Source of the DNA: Hemicordylus capensis
Taxonomy: Eukaryota > Chordata > Lepidosauria > Squamata > Cordylidae
Direction: 5' to 3'
Assembly (NCBI RefSeq): GCF_027244095.1
Contig: NC_069657.1
Span: forward strand, 242,026,674 to 242,090,673
DNA length: 64,000 nucleotides
Part shown: positions 20,742 through 31,768 of the stretch, piece by piece
How the letters are laid out: each line of letters starts with the position of its first letter
Numbering within the stretch: position 1 is the first letter of the stretch
The notes under the pieces: generated by a model
Databases searched by the model: none
What the model was told of the DNA's origin: nothing
Seen by the model: only the letters and a program-made list of their open reading frames with translations
Made by a program: the position numbers and the translations under genes

Positions 20742-21945
20742 ATTCCATACATGCCACGCAGACTTCTTGCCTTTGCCACAAAATGATGATATGGTATCAC
20801 ACTCAGTGAATGTGTGGAAGAAAGGTAAAGTAAAGGTTAAGTGTGCCGTCAAATCAGTATCGACTCCTGAAAACCACAGAGCCCTGTGGTAGTCTTTGGT
20901 AGAATACAGGAAGGGTTGCCATCTCCCATGCAGTAGCATCTTCCTATATCGCTGCTGCCTGATATAGGCGCAAGTCAAGTCATTTGCTAGTCAAGCCATT
21001 TCCCCGTCCACTAATTTTTTCAGGTCCTAGTGAGTCGATGATTTCGTGGACAGGAATCCACTGGTACTTTGCGTCCCTCCCTCCCAATAGAAACCCACAC
21101 AGTCTGCAGGCCAAGCTCCTTCAGTGAGGGCAGAACTGAGATGGCAATGACAATGATGAATGTGTCATCTGCTTTGATTAAAACATCCTTGCACCCCCAT
21201 GTTACTGCATTTTTGGCATGGACAAATATGCAAGTGCCAGCCTCTTCATGTGAGCAAGGACTCGGAGCCAAATTATCTTGGCAGGTATTTGCTTGCTTAA
21301 GAGGTTTTCGCCTTTTGTTACAATAATTGTTTTGTCTGTGCAGAGTCCTGCTATCTTGTCTGCTAAAAAGTGGGAAAGCTCATTCTTGTTGCTAGAAGCT
21401 TCTCCAGTGCTTCAGTGCTATGTTGCTTCCTGCTACCCTTCCCCTGAGACCTTTGCCTCAGGCACACCTTAGCTCTGCTTTCAGGCTCTCCTGCAATTAC
21501 ACATCAACTAGGATATCACATCTTAATTTTATTTATTTAAAATATTTATACTCCACCCCTCAGTGCGGCTCACAACTTATTTCACAATATAAAATAAGAC
21601 TAATACAATTAACCAAATTTCCCATAGTCTTAAAAACCACAGGTTAAAAACCCAAGGTAAAAGCCACAGTCAGAACCACAGTGGTTTTTTTAAAAATTTC
21701 CAATTAAAAGTTATACATCTTTTGTCCTTTCTACAGTATGCCTGCACTGTAGGAAGAAACTCACCCTTTGCATAGCTATCAAAGGCAGCACCTGTTGTCT
21801 GTGGTGGTAGGGTATTCACTAGTTCTTCCTGCAACACTGTTAGATCTGCTTCAAGCATTTCAGTCACCTGAGATTTCTCACAGGTGTGAAGCTTTTCCAT
21901 TGTCACTGAGTGGGGTTGGAAATGATTGGGTTTTTTCATACTGAA
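20525..21945 (-). mobile_element. Remnant of an unclassified transposon-type protein gene
   Basis: From right to left the minus strand reads a leader, then a CSHEEAGTCIFVHAKNAVT motif, LIKADDTFIIVIAISVLPSL, and FHTFTECDTISSF followed by GKGKKSAW. I remember this motif order (HEEADTR, FHxFTxCDTxSxF, GKGKKxAW) from repetitive predicted proteins in many animals, so it is very probably of mobile origin. I cannot name the superfamily. The copy is broken, and a Sauria SINE (20823-21010) is inserted in it. Confidence 0.6.
20823..21010 (-). mobile_element. Sauria-type SINE, shortened
   Basis: Minus-strand copy with the AGGTAAAGTAAAGGTTAAG tail and GAGCCCTGTGGTAGTC body. The middle (near CCCATGCAGTAG) and the head are shortened. 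It lies inside the unclassified transposon remnant. Confidence 0.85.
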
Positions 21946-22204
21946 AAAATTCTTGCAAATCCAACTGTTTGTCCGACAGAAGATAAAGAGTCACGAGAAA
22001 GGGTTGCGATCTTCCTTCATTGCAACCTGCTGTTATGTTAGGGATGTGCACGGAACCAGCTGGGGCTGGTTCGATGGCGGCATGGTGGGGATAACTTTAA
22101 GGGCAGGGGAGGGTGCACTGACCTCGCCTCCACTGCATTTCCCCTGCGGGAATGTGATGGGAAGAGTGAGTGAAACTCATTTAAAGGGGATCATTTAACA
22201 GAAA
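21946..22204. other. Fragment of a GTGCACGGAACC-ended element
   Basis: The sequence TTAGGGATGTGCACGGAACC at 22037 resembles the reverse complement of the end at 29405-29432 (GGTTCCGTGCACACCCCTA). The rest to 22200 is a purine-rich remnant. Possibly one end of a DNA transposon family; only the motif is firm. Confidence 0.45.
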
Positions 22205-22510
22205 CAAACTGAGGAGAGCTGGTCTTGTGGTAGCAAGCATGACTTGTCCCCTTAGCTAAGCAGGGTCCACTCTGGTTGCATCTGAATGGGAGACTTGATG
22301 TGTGAGCACTATAAGATATTCCCCTCAGGGGATGAAGCCACTCTGGGAAGAGCAGAAGGTTTCAAATTCCCTCCCTGGCTTCTCCAAGATAGGGCTGAGA
22401 AAGATTCCTGCCTGCAACCTTGGAGAAGCTGCTGCCAGTCTGTGAAGACAATACTGAGCTAGATAGACCAATGGTCTGACTCAGTATATGGCAGCTTCCT
22501 ATGTTCCTAA
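22205..22510 (+). mobile_element. 5S-rRNA-derived SINE
   Basis: The head has CTTAGCTAAGCAGGGTCC and a GAATGGGAGACTTGATGTG block. These correspond to the GCTAAGCAGGGTC and GATGGGAGACC parts of 5S rRNA, including the internal pol III control region. The body has CCCTCAGGGGATGAAGCC, and the 3' end is ACTCAGTATATGGCAGCTTC followed by CTATGTTCCTA. Full-length and the clearest copy here. Confidence 0.88.
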
Positions 22511-24149
22511 ACTGCTACATGTAGATCAACAAGTTCAGGAGATATCTTCTCCTCCACCTGATACTGGGGACATTTTATAATAATACCTTTTAACCCAAAA
22601 GAAAACAGCCAAGCTAACCATTCTACCACCTCCCCAAACTGAAAATGCAACCTCTGTATACAGTATCATAGTTTTCACCAACACCAGTCTTAATTGCTTA
22701 AAGGAATATGCATATGGCCATGCAAACCTACCTCACAGTTCTGTTCTTTATTTCACCCACTACTGCATAAAATGCCACACCTCTGGTCCTGGAAGGGGCA
22801 ACAAACACTCTACCTCTAGCAAGGCAAATCCTGTGGCCTGTTGGGTTTTATAGGCAGCCTGAGAGTTCTCTCGCAGCCATGTTTTCACACATGGCTTTTA
22901 AAGCCCTTTAGCTCACATTTCCTCTGGAATTGAGGTGTGTGTTCACATATTGGGCAGATTTACCCTAGAGTCCCTGCAAGCAGGGAGCATTTCACACAGA
23001 ATTCAGGTTTTTCACTGTGCATTAAGAGCATACCCTGATTTATAAGAGGGTTAAATAAAATCACTTTTGGCGTCAATTTTTTGGGACGACTTCGAGTTCA
23101 CAGTAGAGCCTGGCAGTAAAACCACAGTAAAGCCTGCTGTGTGAAGAACTCCCAGGAGGTTATTCACACTTGGCTTCAGGCTTTGGGGTAAATGTTAAGT
23201 GAAGCCACTTCGAAGTACACTCATGGCATTGAGGGAAGCAGCCCCTCCCCTCTGCTCTCGGGCTTTTGTTTTTGCAAGTACACATGACAGGCGTCAGTGT
23301 TTTCCTTCCTAGCCAATGGGCCGGGGGTGGGGTGGTGGAGAGTTCCCTGCAGAGAAAGATCTGCATTTCTGAAGTTCGGGGCAGAAGCCCTGTCTGTAAA
23401 GCCTCCAGGTGAACTAGATTCCTAAAAGCCCCATCCTCCCAGCTCTGGCTAGTGTGAGAGCCTGATCCTCCTGTGAGGAGCAACAAGCACTCTGCCTCCA
23501 GCCCGCTTCTGTCTTTCTGCAAGCATTTAGTATTCAGCAGAGTAAACTGTGATTTCCTCTCATGTCTCAGCAAATGACAAATGATCTTTGTAGTACTTTC
23601 CCTTAGTGACTTTTCCTAAGGTTTGGAGTAAAGTGAAGCACTGCACTTTAAAGCATGCCCAGAGGCTAAGTATCTTTCCTTGGATTACATCTGCATTATG
23701 AAAAATATGTAACCACTCAGCACTTCTTCAAAATTATGAATTGCACCCGCAAAACCAGCACATAGTGTTTCAGCCTTGAATTTAAAACACTTCTTACAGA
23801 TTTTAGCACAGATGACTTCTAATACCAGAAACAAAGGCTAGCAAATATATTATCAACAATACAGATTGTCTCTTTGTGGGCTATTTTTAGCTGATCTCAT
23901 ATTTGCATATACAGTATACCAAATCCTGTCCTAATGTTCTGTGTAATGTGTCTTCTGTGTACATTTAGGTGCACGTTTCATAGGTGTCTTCTATCTTTCT
24001 TTTGACTCTTTGACCAGCTGGTACAGGCTCCTCTCTGCTTTTTATGTGGCTCTGCTCTGTCCCCTTCTGTTTTATCTGAATCCTCTGCACCCTCGCACTT
24101 TAAAGGAAGGCATTTGCTGAACTGGATACTGTCCAGCTCCTGTCAGCTA
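22511..24149. other. Gene-free stretch with DNA-element-like pieces
   Basis: No gene. Positions 22860-23165 (ACACATGGCTTTTAAAGCCC; GAGGTTATTCACACTTGGC) and 23385-23405 look like parts of a nonautonomous DNA transposon, also hinted at near 11570. No duplication or paired ends could be fixed. Confidence 0.4.
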
Positions 24150-25020
24150 TTCCCCAGGCGTCATTTTAAAAGCTGCTCTGCCACCTTTTTGATTTTATGC
24201 GCCATCAGTCTGGTTCTATCTTGGTTCAAGTGCAGCCCGTCCCTTTTGTACAGGCCTTGCTTGCCCCAAAATGCATTCCACTGCCTAACAAATCTAAACC
24301 CCTCTTCCCGGCACCAACGTTTCATCCACACATTGAAACCCCTCAGCTTTGCTTGCCTCACTGTACCTGCGCGTGGAACAGGTAGCATTCAATACGCTAC
24401 CTATCAGCCTAAATTTGGCTTCTGGGACCTCCTGACTACATTTCCCCACATCGTTGGTGCCGATGTGCACCGCAACAGCTGTCTCCTCCCCAGCACTGCC
24501 TAACAGCCTATCTAGACGCTGCATGATGTCCGCAACTTTCGCATCAGGCAGGCAAGTCATCGTTTGGTCAACAGGTGGGTCACAAACCCATCTTTCTAGA
24601 CCTCTAATGATGGGATCACCCACTACAAGGAGGCCCCCACCCCCCTGGAGGAGTACTCCTGTGCAAGAGAATATGGGCTCATCATCCACGGAAGGGGTCC
24701 CCACTTCCCACTTCCTCAGACTGATGTCCTCTTTGCCCAAAACCTTCATTCTCCCTGACAGCAGAGGAACTACCAGCCCTTGAGTGGGACGCCTCTATCA
24801 CGTCCCTTAAGGTCTTGTCCACATGCCTCTTTGTCTCTCTGAGCTTCTTCAGATCCGCCACCTTGGTCTCAAGGTAACGAATTTGTTCCCTGAGAGCCAG
24901 GAGCTCCTTGCACTGAGCACACACCCATGACTTCTGCCCATGGAGCAAATAGCCATACATGTGACACCCTGTGCAATACACTGGGAAGTGCCCCCTCTCC
25001 TGCTGGTTTTCTAGCTTCAT
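24150..25020 (-). pseudogene. CR1 LINE ORF1 (zinc-finger, coiled coil, esterase-like)
   Basis: The minus strand encodes, in order, a Cys-rich finger (CTGCHMYGYLLHG..WVCAQC), a short coiled coil (LREQIRYLETKVADLKKL), and an SGNH-hydrolase-like domain with GDPIIRG, VHIGTND and KRDGLHLNQ. These are the hallmarks of ORF1 proteins of CR1-clade LINEs, which bind RNA and carry an esterase fold. The three parts lie in different frames (25020-24682, 24749-24294, 24388-24161), so it is broken. The serine of the usual GDS motif is Pro (codon at 24614-24612). ORF2 does not follow, so this is a 5' fragment. Confidence 0.8.
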
Positions 25021-25544
25021 ACTGCTTTTGTTGGTTGTTTACAGTATTTAGAGATAGCTTATTATTGATGCCCCTCACCCACCCATTAGGTTGAGCTGTT
25101 ACTAGGTGCTACCTTTCTCAGCTTACTTTCTTCAACTCAGCTTTTTGACATTACTTATACGACACATCAGGGCAATTCTTTCTTGTTTTTAAATGGTTCT
25201 TGCTTTTAAAGTTTTTCTCCCATTATAGTCATAGTAAATAAAGCAAACAATGCACTTGCCACAAACACTGCAGGAGGAATCCTGGACAAACAAAGCAGTG
25301 AAAGAGGACATTGTGGGTGGGGAACCTACTGTTTTGGTCAGCACAGCAGTAATTAATGAGGTTGAGCTGATTATTCTCCTATGATATAAAATAAGACTCG
25401 CTGATGAAATTCTGGCATACAAATAAGATCAACGGGAGACTGAGGTTGCCTACATGTTCCTAAGTATGATTTATTTGGCTGTAAAACAAAAGTTAATTTC
25501 TCATCAATTCTTCAGCTCCAGAAACTGGGATGAAACTGGCATTT
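25021..25544. other. Gene-free stretch beside the CR1 fragment
   Basis: Possibly the 5' leader of the CR1 copy up to about 25100; beyond that nothing is recognised. Confidence 0.4.
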
Positions 25545-25840
25545 GGATCCCTTCTAATCTGGTTTCCAGCCTGTGATTTGACCTGCCAGACTGCCATGCT
25601 CATACGGGTGGTTGAATTGTGACAAGAAATGGAGCATGACCCTGCTGATTCTCCTGGACCACTTAGTGGTATTCAGTACCATCAGTCCTAGTATCCTTCT
25701 GGGCTGCTTAGCTGGGATAGCTGTGAGGAGGACCATTTTGAGGTGGCTTTGATCCTTTGTGGTGCAGGGGCAGAGATAGAATAGGGCGGATGGGTTCAGA
25801 GAACACAGACGGCCAAGTTCCTGGGAGCTACCCGACTTGG
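25545..25840 (+). mobile_element. L2-like LINE reverse-transcriptase fragment
   Basis: The plus strand holds a decayed version of the segment usually read as LLDLSAAFDTIDHGILL, then DRLxGLGVGGTVLxW. Here it appears as LLDHLVVFSTISPSILLGC, then LAGIAVRRTILRW. It contains in-frame stops and the catalytic region A aspartate is changed. Old fragment. Confidence 0.65.
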
Positions 25841-25949
25841 CCCTCCCTGTGGCCAGAGCCTTGGAAGGGCCACACAATCCCTCCAGAACTCATTCCTAGT
25901 CGATGTTTGCTGGCTGGGTTCAAATTTTGTTCATTCTTTGTTCCCTAAC

Positions 25950-26135
25950 TAAGCAAAGAGGCACCTTTTAAAAGTGGTGATTCTCTTTATTTAGCAGCAG
26001 GAGATCAACTGGCCCTATCCATCCACAGCACAACATCCCTCCATTGCTGGTGTCTAACTTATGTTTCTTTTTAAAATTGTGAGCCCTTTGGGGATCGGGA
26101 GTCATTTCGTTTATTTATATCTATGTAAGCCACAT
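25950..26135 (+). mobile_element. LINE 3' end repeat
   Basis: Same blocks as at 19405 (GCAAAGAGGCACCTTTTAAA, GTGAGCCCTTTGGGGAT), ending near CTATGTAAGCCAC. It directly abuts the SINE pair. Confidence 0.75.
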
Positions 26136-26144
26136 AATAAGTCA

Positions 26145-26390
26145 CCTTAAGTGGCACAGTGGGGAAATGCTTGACTAAGAGAAGGTTGCCAGTTCGAATC
26201 CCCACTGGTATGTTTCCCAGACTATGGGAAACACCTATATTGGGCAGCAGAGATATAGGAAGATGCTGAAAGGCATCATACTGCACAGGAGGAGGCAATG
26301 GTAAACCCCTCCTGTATTCTACCAAAGAGAACCACAGGGATCTGTGGTCGCCAGGAGCTGACACCATCTCTATGGCACACTATACCTTTA
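26145..26390 (+). mobile_element. Sauria-type SINE, first of a tandem pair
   Basis: Starts AAGTGGCACAGTGGGGAAAT, with box B CAGTTCGAATCCC, and ends GGCACACTATACCTTTAAG. Confidence 0.9.
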
Positions 26391-26392
26391 AG

Positions 26393-26640
26393 TCACATAA
26401 TGGCGCAGCGGGGAAATGACTTGACTAGCAAGCCAGACGTTGCCGGGTTAAATCCCCGCTGGTATGTTTCCCAGACCTATACTGGGCAGCAGCAATATAG
26501 GAAGATGCTGAAAGGCATCATCTCATACTGCACGGGAGGTAGTAATGGTAAACCCCTCCTGTATTATACCAAAGACAACCATGGGGCTCTGTGGTCGCCA
26601 GGAGTCAACACTGACTCGATGGCACACTTTACTTTTAAAA
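26393..26640 (+). mobile_element. Sauria-type SINE, second of a tandem pair
   Basis: Starts ATAATGGCGCAGCGGGGAAA within a few bases of the previous tail, same orientation, and ends GGCACACTTTACTTTTA. The two copies differ at many sites, so this is more likely a second insertion into the first one's tail than a recent duplication. Confidence 0.9.
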
Positions 26641-27749
26641 CGCTTTGAGAACTTTTGTTGAAAAGCAGTGTAGTGATCAGCCTCCCAGCTCTAATAGGGT
26701 TAACAGGAAGTGAACCCCTGGCCCTGACTGACAGGCTGGTGACCACAGGTCTTGACCCATCAATCCACCAGGTGGGTGGGACATGATTGCTGCTGGGGGG
26801 AATGTTGGGAGGAAGGAGGAGGAAGAGGAGAGTGTGGAGGGGCAGCAACCAGCATGGAGGCAGCTCCCACATGGTGAATTCTGCAGGACAATCTCTCAGG
26901 GTGAGAGATTTGCAGGGACTTGATCTTGCCAGGATTTTTGGTGACTTTTCAAGGGGGAAAGAACCCAAGGTTTTTGAGGCTTCAGAAAACTAGCGTAGGG
27001 AAAAGTATGCTTAGTCAGACTTTGCATTAGGAATTATTTTGCTTTCTGAGTTTGCTTTGCAATTCCTAAATATCTGTTCTTTGTAACTGAGAAACTAAGA
27101 TATCAATGTGTGCCACCTGCAAAAGATCTGGGCATTCTGAAACATTCTTGTAATCCAAGTTAAGTGTTTTTTAGTGTATCTAAAAAGCCGAAACCTCAGA
27201 TGAACCAGTCTGTAACAATTGAATAAAATATTTTTCTCGTTCTTTTCTTTTTACAAGCCTCCGAGAGTTGGTTATTAACTCAGGAGAAGGAAGGGGGTGG
27301 GTGAAAGGAGGGAATTCCTCCAGTGCAGACGCATCATCAAAAGAGCTTAGCCAGCTATCATTAGCACCACGTGCAAGCAAACACACAGGGAAGCAGTGGG
27401 TTTTTATTTACTTTCCTGTCAGCAAGGGGAACCAAAGTGAAACAGGGCTTTTCAGTCACTCAAGCCCCGTTAGGAAAAACTTTTAAAGTGATTTGGTGGC
27501 AACGATTTAATCTACCAGAGATTCATCTTTTCATTAAACTACCAGAGTTTTCCTCTTTCTTTCTTGAACTTCTTGCCTTAAAAGTTAAAGATTAAAAACC
27601 CAGTCAGCTTCATAGCTCAGTGGGAGGGGTGACTCAGCAAAAATCTCCCTCATGGGTCAACTGGCTGGGACTGGTTCCTTACAAGCAGTATATAAATATT
27701 CATCGTATTCATTCTCTTTGCAGTGGAGAAAATGACCAAAACATAACCT
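26641..27749. other. Gene-free stretch
   Basis: No gene is supported. A GGAGGAAG-rich patch (26800-26840) and AT-rich sequence are present. Confidence 0.4.
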
Positions 27750-27908
27750 GGCCTGAAAACACCAGCTGGGAATGAGCTCCTGATGGCTTGTGCAACCCTT
27801 CCAGGGCTCTGACCATGCCCCCTTACACATGATCTCAGACACAAGGGGGCATGGCCAGAGCCTGGAAATGGCTTGTGTGAACCCTCCAGTGCTCATTCCC
27901 TGTCAGCA
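27750..27908. repeat. Hairpin-forming repeat
   Basis: GGCTCTGACCATGCCCCCTT (from 27813) pairs with AAGGGGGCATGGCCAGAGCC around a loop at 27833-27842. Flanking GGAATGAGC and GCTCATTCC extend the symmetry. A related stretch lies at 28085-28200. Possibly a small palindromic MITE. Confidence 0.6.
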
Positions 27909-27916
27909 TGTCCTGG

Positions 27917-28060
27917 CAGGGGAGTAGCTAGGGGAGAGGGGGATCGTGTTCACCCCTCTCTCTGGTGGCCCCTCAGAGTGAGGGAGATAATGAAGAAAAT
28001 AGGGAGGGGTGGAGCTAGGGGCTCTTTGAACCCTTTTGTTCAATAATAGCTACACCCCTG
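27917..28060. mobile_element. hAT-type MITE, 144 bp
   Basis: Ends CAGGGGAGTAGCTA and TAGCTACACCCCTG are near-perfect inverted repeats. The identical 8-bp duplication TGTCCTGG lies at 27909-27916 and 28061-28068. Noncoding. A truncated relative is at 45584. Confidence 0.9.
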
Positions 28061-28403
28061 TGTCCTGGCTGGGTGGATGTGTTTCCCTTTCTCGGGGGAA
28101 TGAGCGTCGGCTGGGAATGAGATTCGGGTGGCTTGTGCAGGCCTTCTGGAGGCCCTCTGGCCATGCCTCTTGCGTGTGACACCATGTGCAAGGGGCATCA
28201 CTGGTATGCATTCTGCTTGTGCCCAGTAGAGCCACCAGGAGAGGGTGTGAACATGAGCTCCATCCCCCCACCCCACCCCTCCGGTTCCATCACTGCTCTG
28301 GTGGGTAAGTCACAGAGGTTGGTACTGAGAGACTGCTGCAGCATCGGCCGAGAAAGACACGGGCCAAGAAATGACACGGGATCATGCTGAAGGCTTTTAT
28401 TAC

Positions 28404-28754
28404 AGAGGATTACAACAACACAAAGGTGGCTGGGATGGGAAATACCAGCAGGTCCACTGCCGAAATAAGACAAAACACCATCTCACACTGTGTGGAGACC
28501 TTGTGCTGTGGAGAACTTATGCTGCTGGTGCCAGAGGCATGTTGGAACCCATACTTAGGAGTGGAGGATTAAGATACATAGCAGCAGGTCAATATTTCTC
28601 ATTATCCTTGACAATTCTTACAGAGGATTCAGGGCCAGAAAAACAACTGTAAACCAAACTGACAACAGTTGGGTATGGTAATGGGAGTTTGCTACCAGAG
28701 ATGGTTACTTGACCGAGACCTAGGTACATGATCAGGGTTTTAAACTGCCACCCT
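28404..28754 (-). repeat. Unclassified dispersed repeat, copy 2
   Basis: Reverse-complement partner of 15622-15949. It ends abruptly at 28754 (AAACTGCCACC), where the GC-rich palindrome begins, so the palindrome-bearing element probably inserted at or beside it. Confidence 0.8.
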
Positions 28755-28756
28755 GC

Positions 28757-29092
28757 TGTCCCCCTTCTCCTTTGCCGGCTGGGGTGCAAATGGCTCCTAG
28801 GAAGCCTTTCGCGCACGTGCGCAAAAGGCTTCCTAGAAGCCATTTGCAGCCCAGCCGGCAAAGCAAGCAGACGGCAGGGAGTTCTCCCGCCGCCCGCTTG
28901 CTAAAGTTAACGTTAAAGAAGTTAACTTTAGCGAGCGTGCGGCGGGAGAACTCCCTGCTGTCCGCTTGCTTTTCCGGCTGGGCTGCAAATGGCTTCTAGG
29001 AAGCCTTTTGCGCACGTGCGCGAAAGGCTTCCTAGGAGCCATTTGCACCCCAGCCGGCAAAGGAGAAGGGGGACGGCAGGGAGTTCTCCTGC
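28757..29092. repeat. Nested palindrome of about 335 bp
   Basis: Two arms of about 155 bp (28757-28912 and 28935-29092) are near-perfect reverse complements around GCTAAAGTTAAC..GTTAACTTTAGC. Each arm itself holds a smaller palindrome: AGGAAGCCTTTCGCGCACGT and its complement, centred near 28817 and 29016. The same GGCTGCAAATGGCTTCT..CCTTTCGCGCA block lies at 3550-3600 in the plexin-carrying hAT element. Confidence 0.88.
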
Positions 29093-29639
29093 CGTCCTCC
29101 TGTAATGGGGGACCATCTGACAAGAAGGGGGCGGAGGGGAGGGGGGAACCCCTTGATAGCTACAGGGGGCGGCCGCCAGCCGAGGGGGGCTTGCTTAGTT
29201 TGAAGAGGGCGGGTGGCAGGGACTTGGAGCGATCCTGCCACCCGATTATGTCTACCAAGGAGCCCGCACAGCGGCCGGAGTCGGAGATTGAAGCGGGCGG
29301 CACCCTGCCGCCCAATTACTACATGAAATACGTTACTTTACTGGAAGGGGTGAGTAAAGCTCCCCCTTTAAAAATTGGAACCCCCCCACCCCAGTGTCGG
29401 ACCGGTTCCGTGCACACCCCTAGTCTGCTGCAGAGAACTCTTCCATCCTGTCTCCCTCCTGGCTTGCAGGAGAATGCCAAGTTCAGGCTTCAGGGAGGCC
29501 TCTCTGGAAGCCCCGCCCACCTGCCAATCAGCTGAGAGGCGGGGAGAGAAGAAGAGCTCTCTGCAGTTTGCAGGTCGCTGGGATCCTAGGCCAGAGCCGG
29601 AGGGCAAGGCAAGCAGGATGGCAAGTGGCTGAGGGGCCC
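29093..29639 (+). other. GC-rich element interior with a possible small exon
   Basis: Continues the GC-rich element that starts with the palindrome; GTTCCGTGCACACCCCTAG near 29408-29432 may be its right tip. A possible exon at 29248-29349 is listed separately. No other coding signal is seen. Confidence 0.4.
29248..29349 (+). other. Possible first coding exon (34 codons)
   Basis: An ATG at 29248 opens a frame starting MSTKEPAQRPESEIEAGG and containing NYYMKYVTLLEG. It runs into GGG|GTGAGTAAAG at 29349/29350, a strong splice donor in phase 0. I do not recognise the peptide. It could be exon 1 of the autonomous relative of this transposon or a captured host first exon, or chance in GC-rich DNA. 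No downstream exon was found. Confidence 0.3.
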
Positions 29640-29753
29640 TGGGGCCGGGCCGGTGGGCAATGGGGTGGGGGTGGCAGGAACTGGTGTGGTGCCCCCTCCT
29701 CAGTGGCGCCTAGGGCACGTGCCCTGCCCCCCCCCCAAGTTCCACCCTTGAAT
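29640..29753 (-). mobile_element. End of a hAT element like 57635-59185
   Basis: Read in reverse, CAAGGGTGGAACTTGGGG followed by GCAGGGCACGTGCCCTAGGC matches the left end of the hAT at 57635 (AGGGCAGGCAGGGCACATGC). The other end is not found, so the copy is truncated or too diverged. Confidence 0.55.
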
Positions 29754-31640
29754 GCAGGTGGTGTGCCTTTCTCTTGGCAAGATGCATCCTTTCTTGCCTC
29801 CTTGCAGGCACTGTCATGGTTAGGTGTGCAGTGGCTTGTGATATCCATGTTGAGATCTGATTTGGCAATTTTGCTGAGCCAAGGCAAAGGGATGTGTATT
29901 AGTTGCTAGGCAACAGCAAGGGACTTTCGGCTGCTGTTTTGTTGGCTCCCCGACCCCTGGGCCAAATATCCCATTTACTTTTGGAGTTGGCCCTGGGCTG
30001 GCATATATTGATACAGATATGAACTATTCTCTATCAGAAGAAAAGAGAGAGAGAGAGAGAAACTATTTGCTAAATGTGCTTTCAAAATTCAGCCATCTGG
30101 TCTTGGCAAAATAAGGAAATTCTATCAAAGTAGTTCCATTTTTATTAAGGGGCATCCAAAACAGTCATATCTCCTGGAGCTGTTTATTTCTCTTAAGTTA
30201 AAACAATTAGTAGACTAAATGTTGGTCACTCTGGCCAGGAAATTGAATCCTTTTAAGAAAATCAATGTATGACCATCCAGTTAGCATAATGTTAATAAAA
30301 TGTAATAATGGTGTCAGGATTACAGAAACTCTCTCTTCACTTTTAAAAGGAAACTGACCTTGAAGATTGGATGATATTCCTGAATCATTGCCAGAGTATC
30401 AAGCTTGTTGCCTAGAGCTGTCTGAATCAGGCGCACCATTTGTCTGAAACATCACCTCTTTGCATTACTGCATTCATGGACACAGCACTCCCATGGTGAT
30501 ATGTTGTTCTAGGTGCAAACACTCAGCCCAATGTATCCCATTAAGAAGGCATCTTCTGTTGATTCGAATGATTCTTCTCAATGCATGCACAATGAGCCTC
30601 AAGAGCAAACATATTCTTGTCATTACACTTGACCATCTTTAAGGGCTGTTAGAGATGGTCAAGGACAGGCATTCGACCACTGAGTTGTGTAGCTAATGCA
30701 GTGGTCCCTGCATTGCTGTCTTATTTCATTGTCATATCAAATCTAACATCTGCAGTGACAAGTGCTCTCTTTCAGGCTTTCCTCCTTCTCTCTTCTCCGG
30801 CAGAAAAACAGCCTGGAGGCTAAAGGTCTAATCTCATTGCTGATCCTGCATTTGGGAGGAGGCCTGCTATGTAGGGGGCCTCTTCATTCTCTTTCCCTGA
30901 AGTATCAGCAGGGATGGATTGCCCTGGGTGGAGGTCTGATACAGAGCTCTCATGATATAAAGGTGGTCTCCTTGGGTTCTTCTGCCAGAGTACAAGCAAG
31001 GCTGGAAGGTCCTGGGAGGTGGCCTGATATGGAGGCTGCCTTTCTTGGTTCTTTCCTGTCATGCTCTACAGAGAGCCACCCCCACGGCTTTTCTTCCTGC
31101 AAAAGAAATGGAGGTGCCACCTCCTAGCTTTCCCCCCAGGGCCAAATCAGTCACTCAGTTTGACTCCGTCTAGATCTAAGCCTCCAGCTGCTGATTTGGC
31201 TCTTGGTGGAAAATAAGAAGGCTGTTGAATAACATTTGGCCGCCAGCTGTTGTTTGATTACAGCTCCCATAGTCCCCGGTAGTCGCAGTAGCCAATAGTC
31301 AGGGTTGATGGGAACTGTAGCCAAACAGCAGCTGGAGGGCTGGAGTTGTGCAGCCCTGCCCTAAATCAAGCTTCCTCTTGCGCAACACCATTCCATCCTC
31401 TTCCACACAGGGCAGATCCCTCTTCAGGGCCAAAATCCAGCCTCCTAGCCATACATGTTGGGACAGACAAGCTCTGTATAAGCCTCCTGGCAAGGAATTG
31501 TCTATCTTGAGCTACATCTCAAACATCTCTTGGCCCTGAGTGGACTGGCCAAGAGAGTCTTTTCTGTAGCTGAGTTTGACCCAAAGACCTTTTTACCCAA
31601 CTCTACCCAAAGAATATTCAAAGCAAGACAAATGTATTTT
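29754..31640. other. Gene-free stretch downstream of the host gene
   Basis: No gene. A (GA)n run is at 30045-30060. Positions 30850-31065 hold three degenerate copies of a unit of about 80 bp (GGAGGYCTGATAYRGAG type). A small palindromic MITE is at 31243-31334. Confidence 0.45.
31243..31334. mobile_element. Small palindromic MITE
   Basis: CCAGCTGTTGTTTGATTACA at 31243 pairs with the complement of TGTAGCCAAACAGCAGCTGG ending at 31334. This CAGCTGTTGTTGGACTACAA-type palindrome is widespread in reptile genomes as I remember them. Confidence 0.6.
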
Positions 31641-31656
31641 CTTTAAAATAAAATAT

Positions 31657-31763
31657 TTTATTTTTTTTAAACAATAAATATGCAAGTTTTATTGCTGTTC
31701 TATTTCTACATCCTATTAAAACAAATATTTAATTTTTTAAAAATATATACACAGCATTTTATT
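31657..31763 (-). promoter_or_regulatory. Three candidate polyadenylation signals
   Basis: AATAAA on the minus strand at 31763-31758, 31693-31688 and 31662-31657. The first lies only 5 bases past the stop codon of the host gene, so one of the later two is more likely to be used, giving a very short 3' UTR. Confidence 0.45.
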
Positions 31764-31768
31764 GCTAC

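Noticed and set aside
29500-29600. CpG-island promoter near 29.5 kb
   Set aside because: The GC-rich sequence is part of a nonautonomous transposon and no gene starts beside it, apart from the weak exon at 29248.
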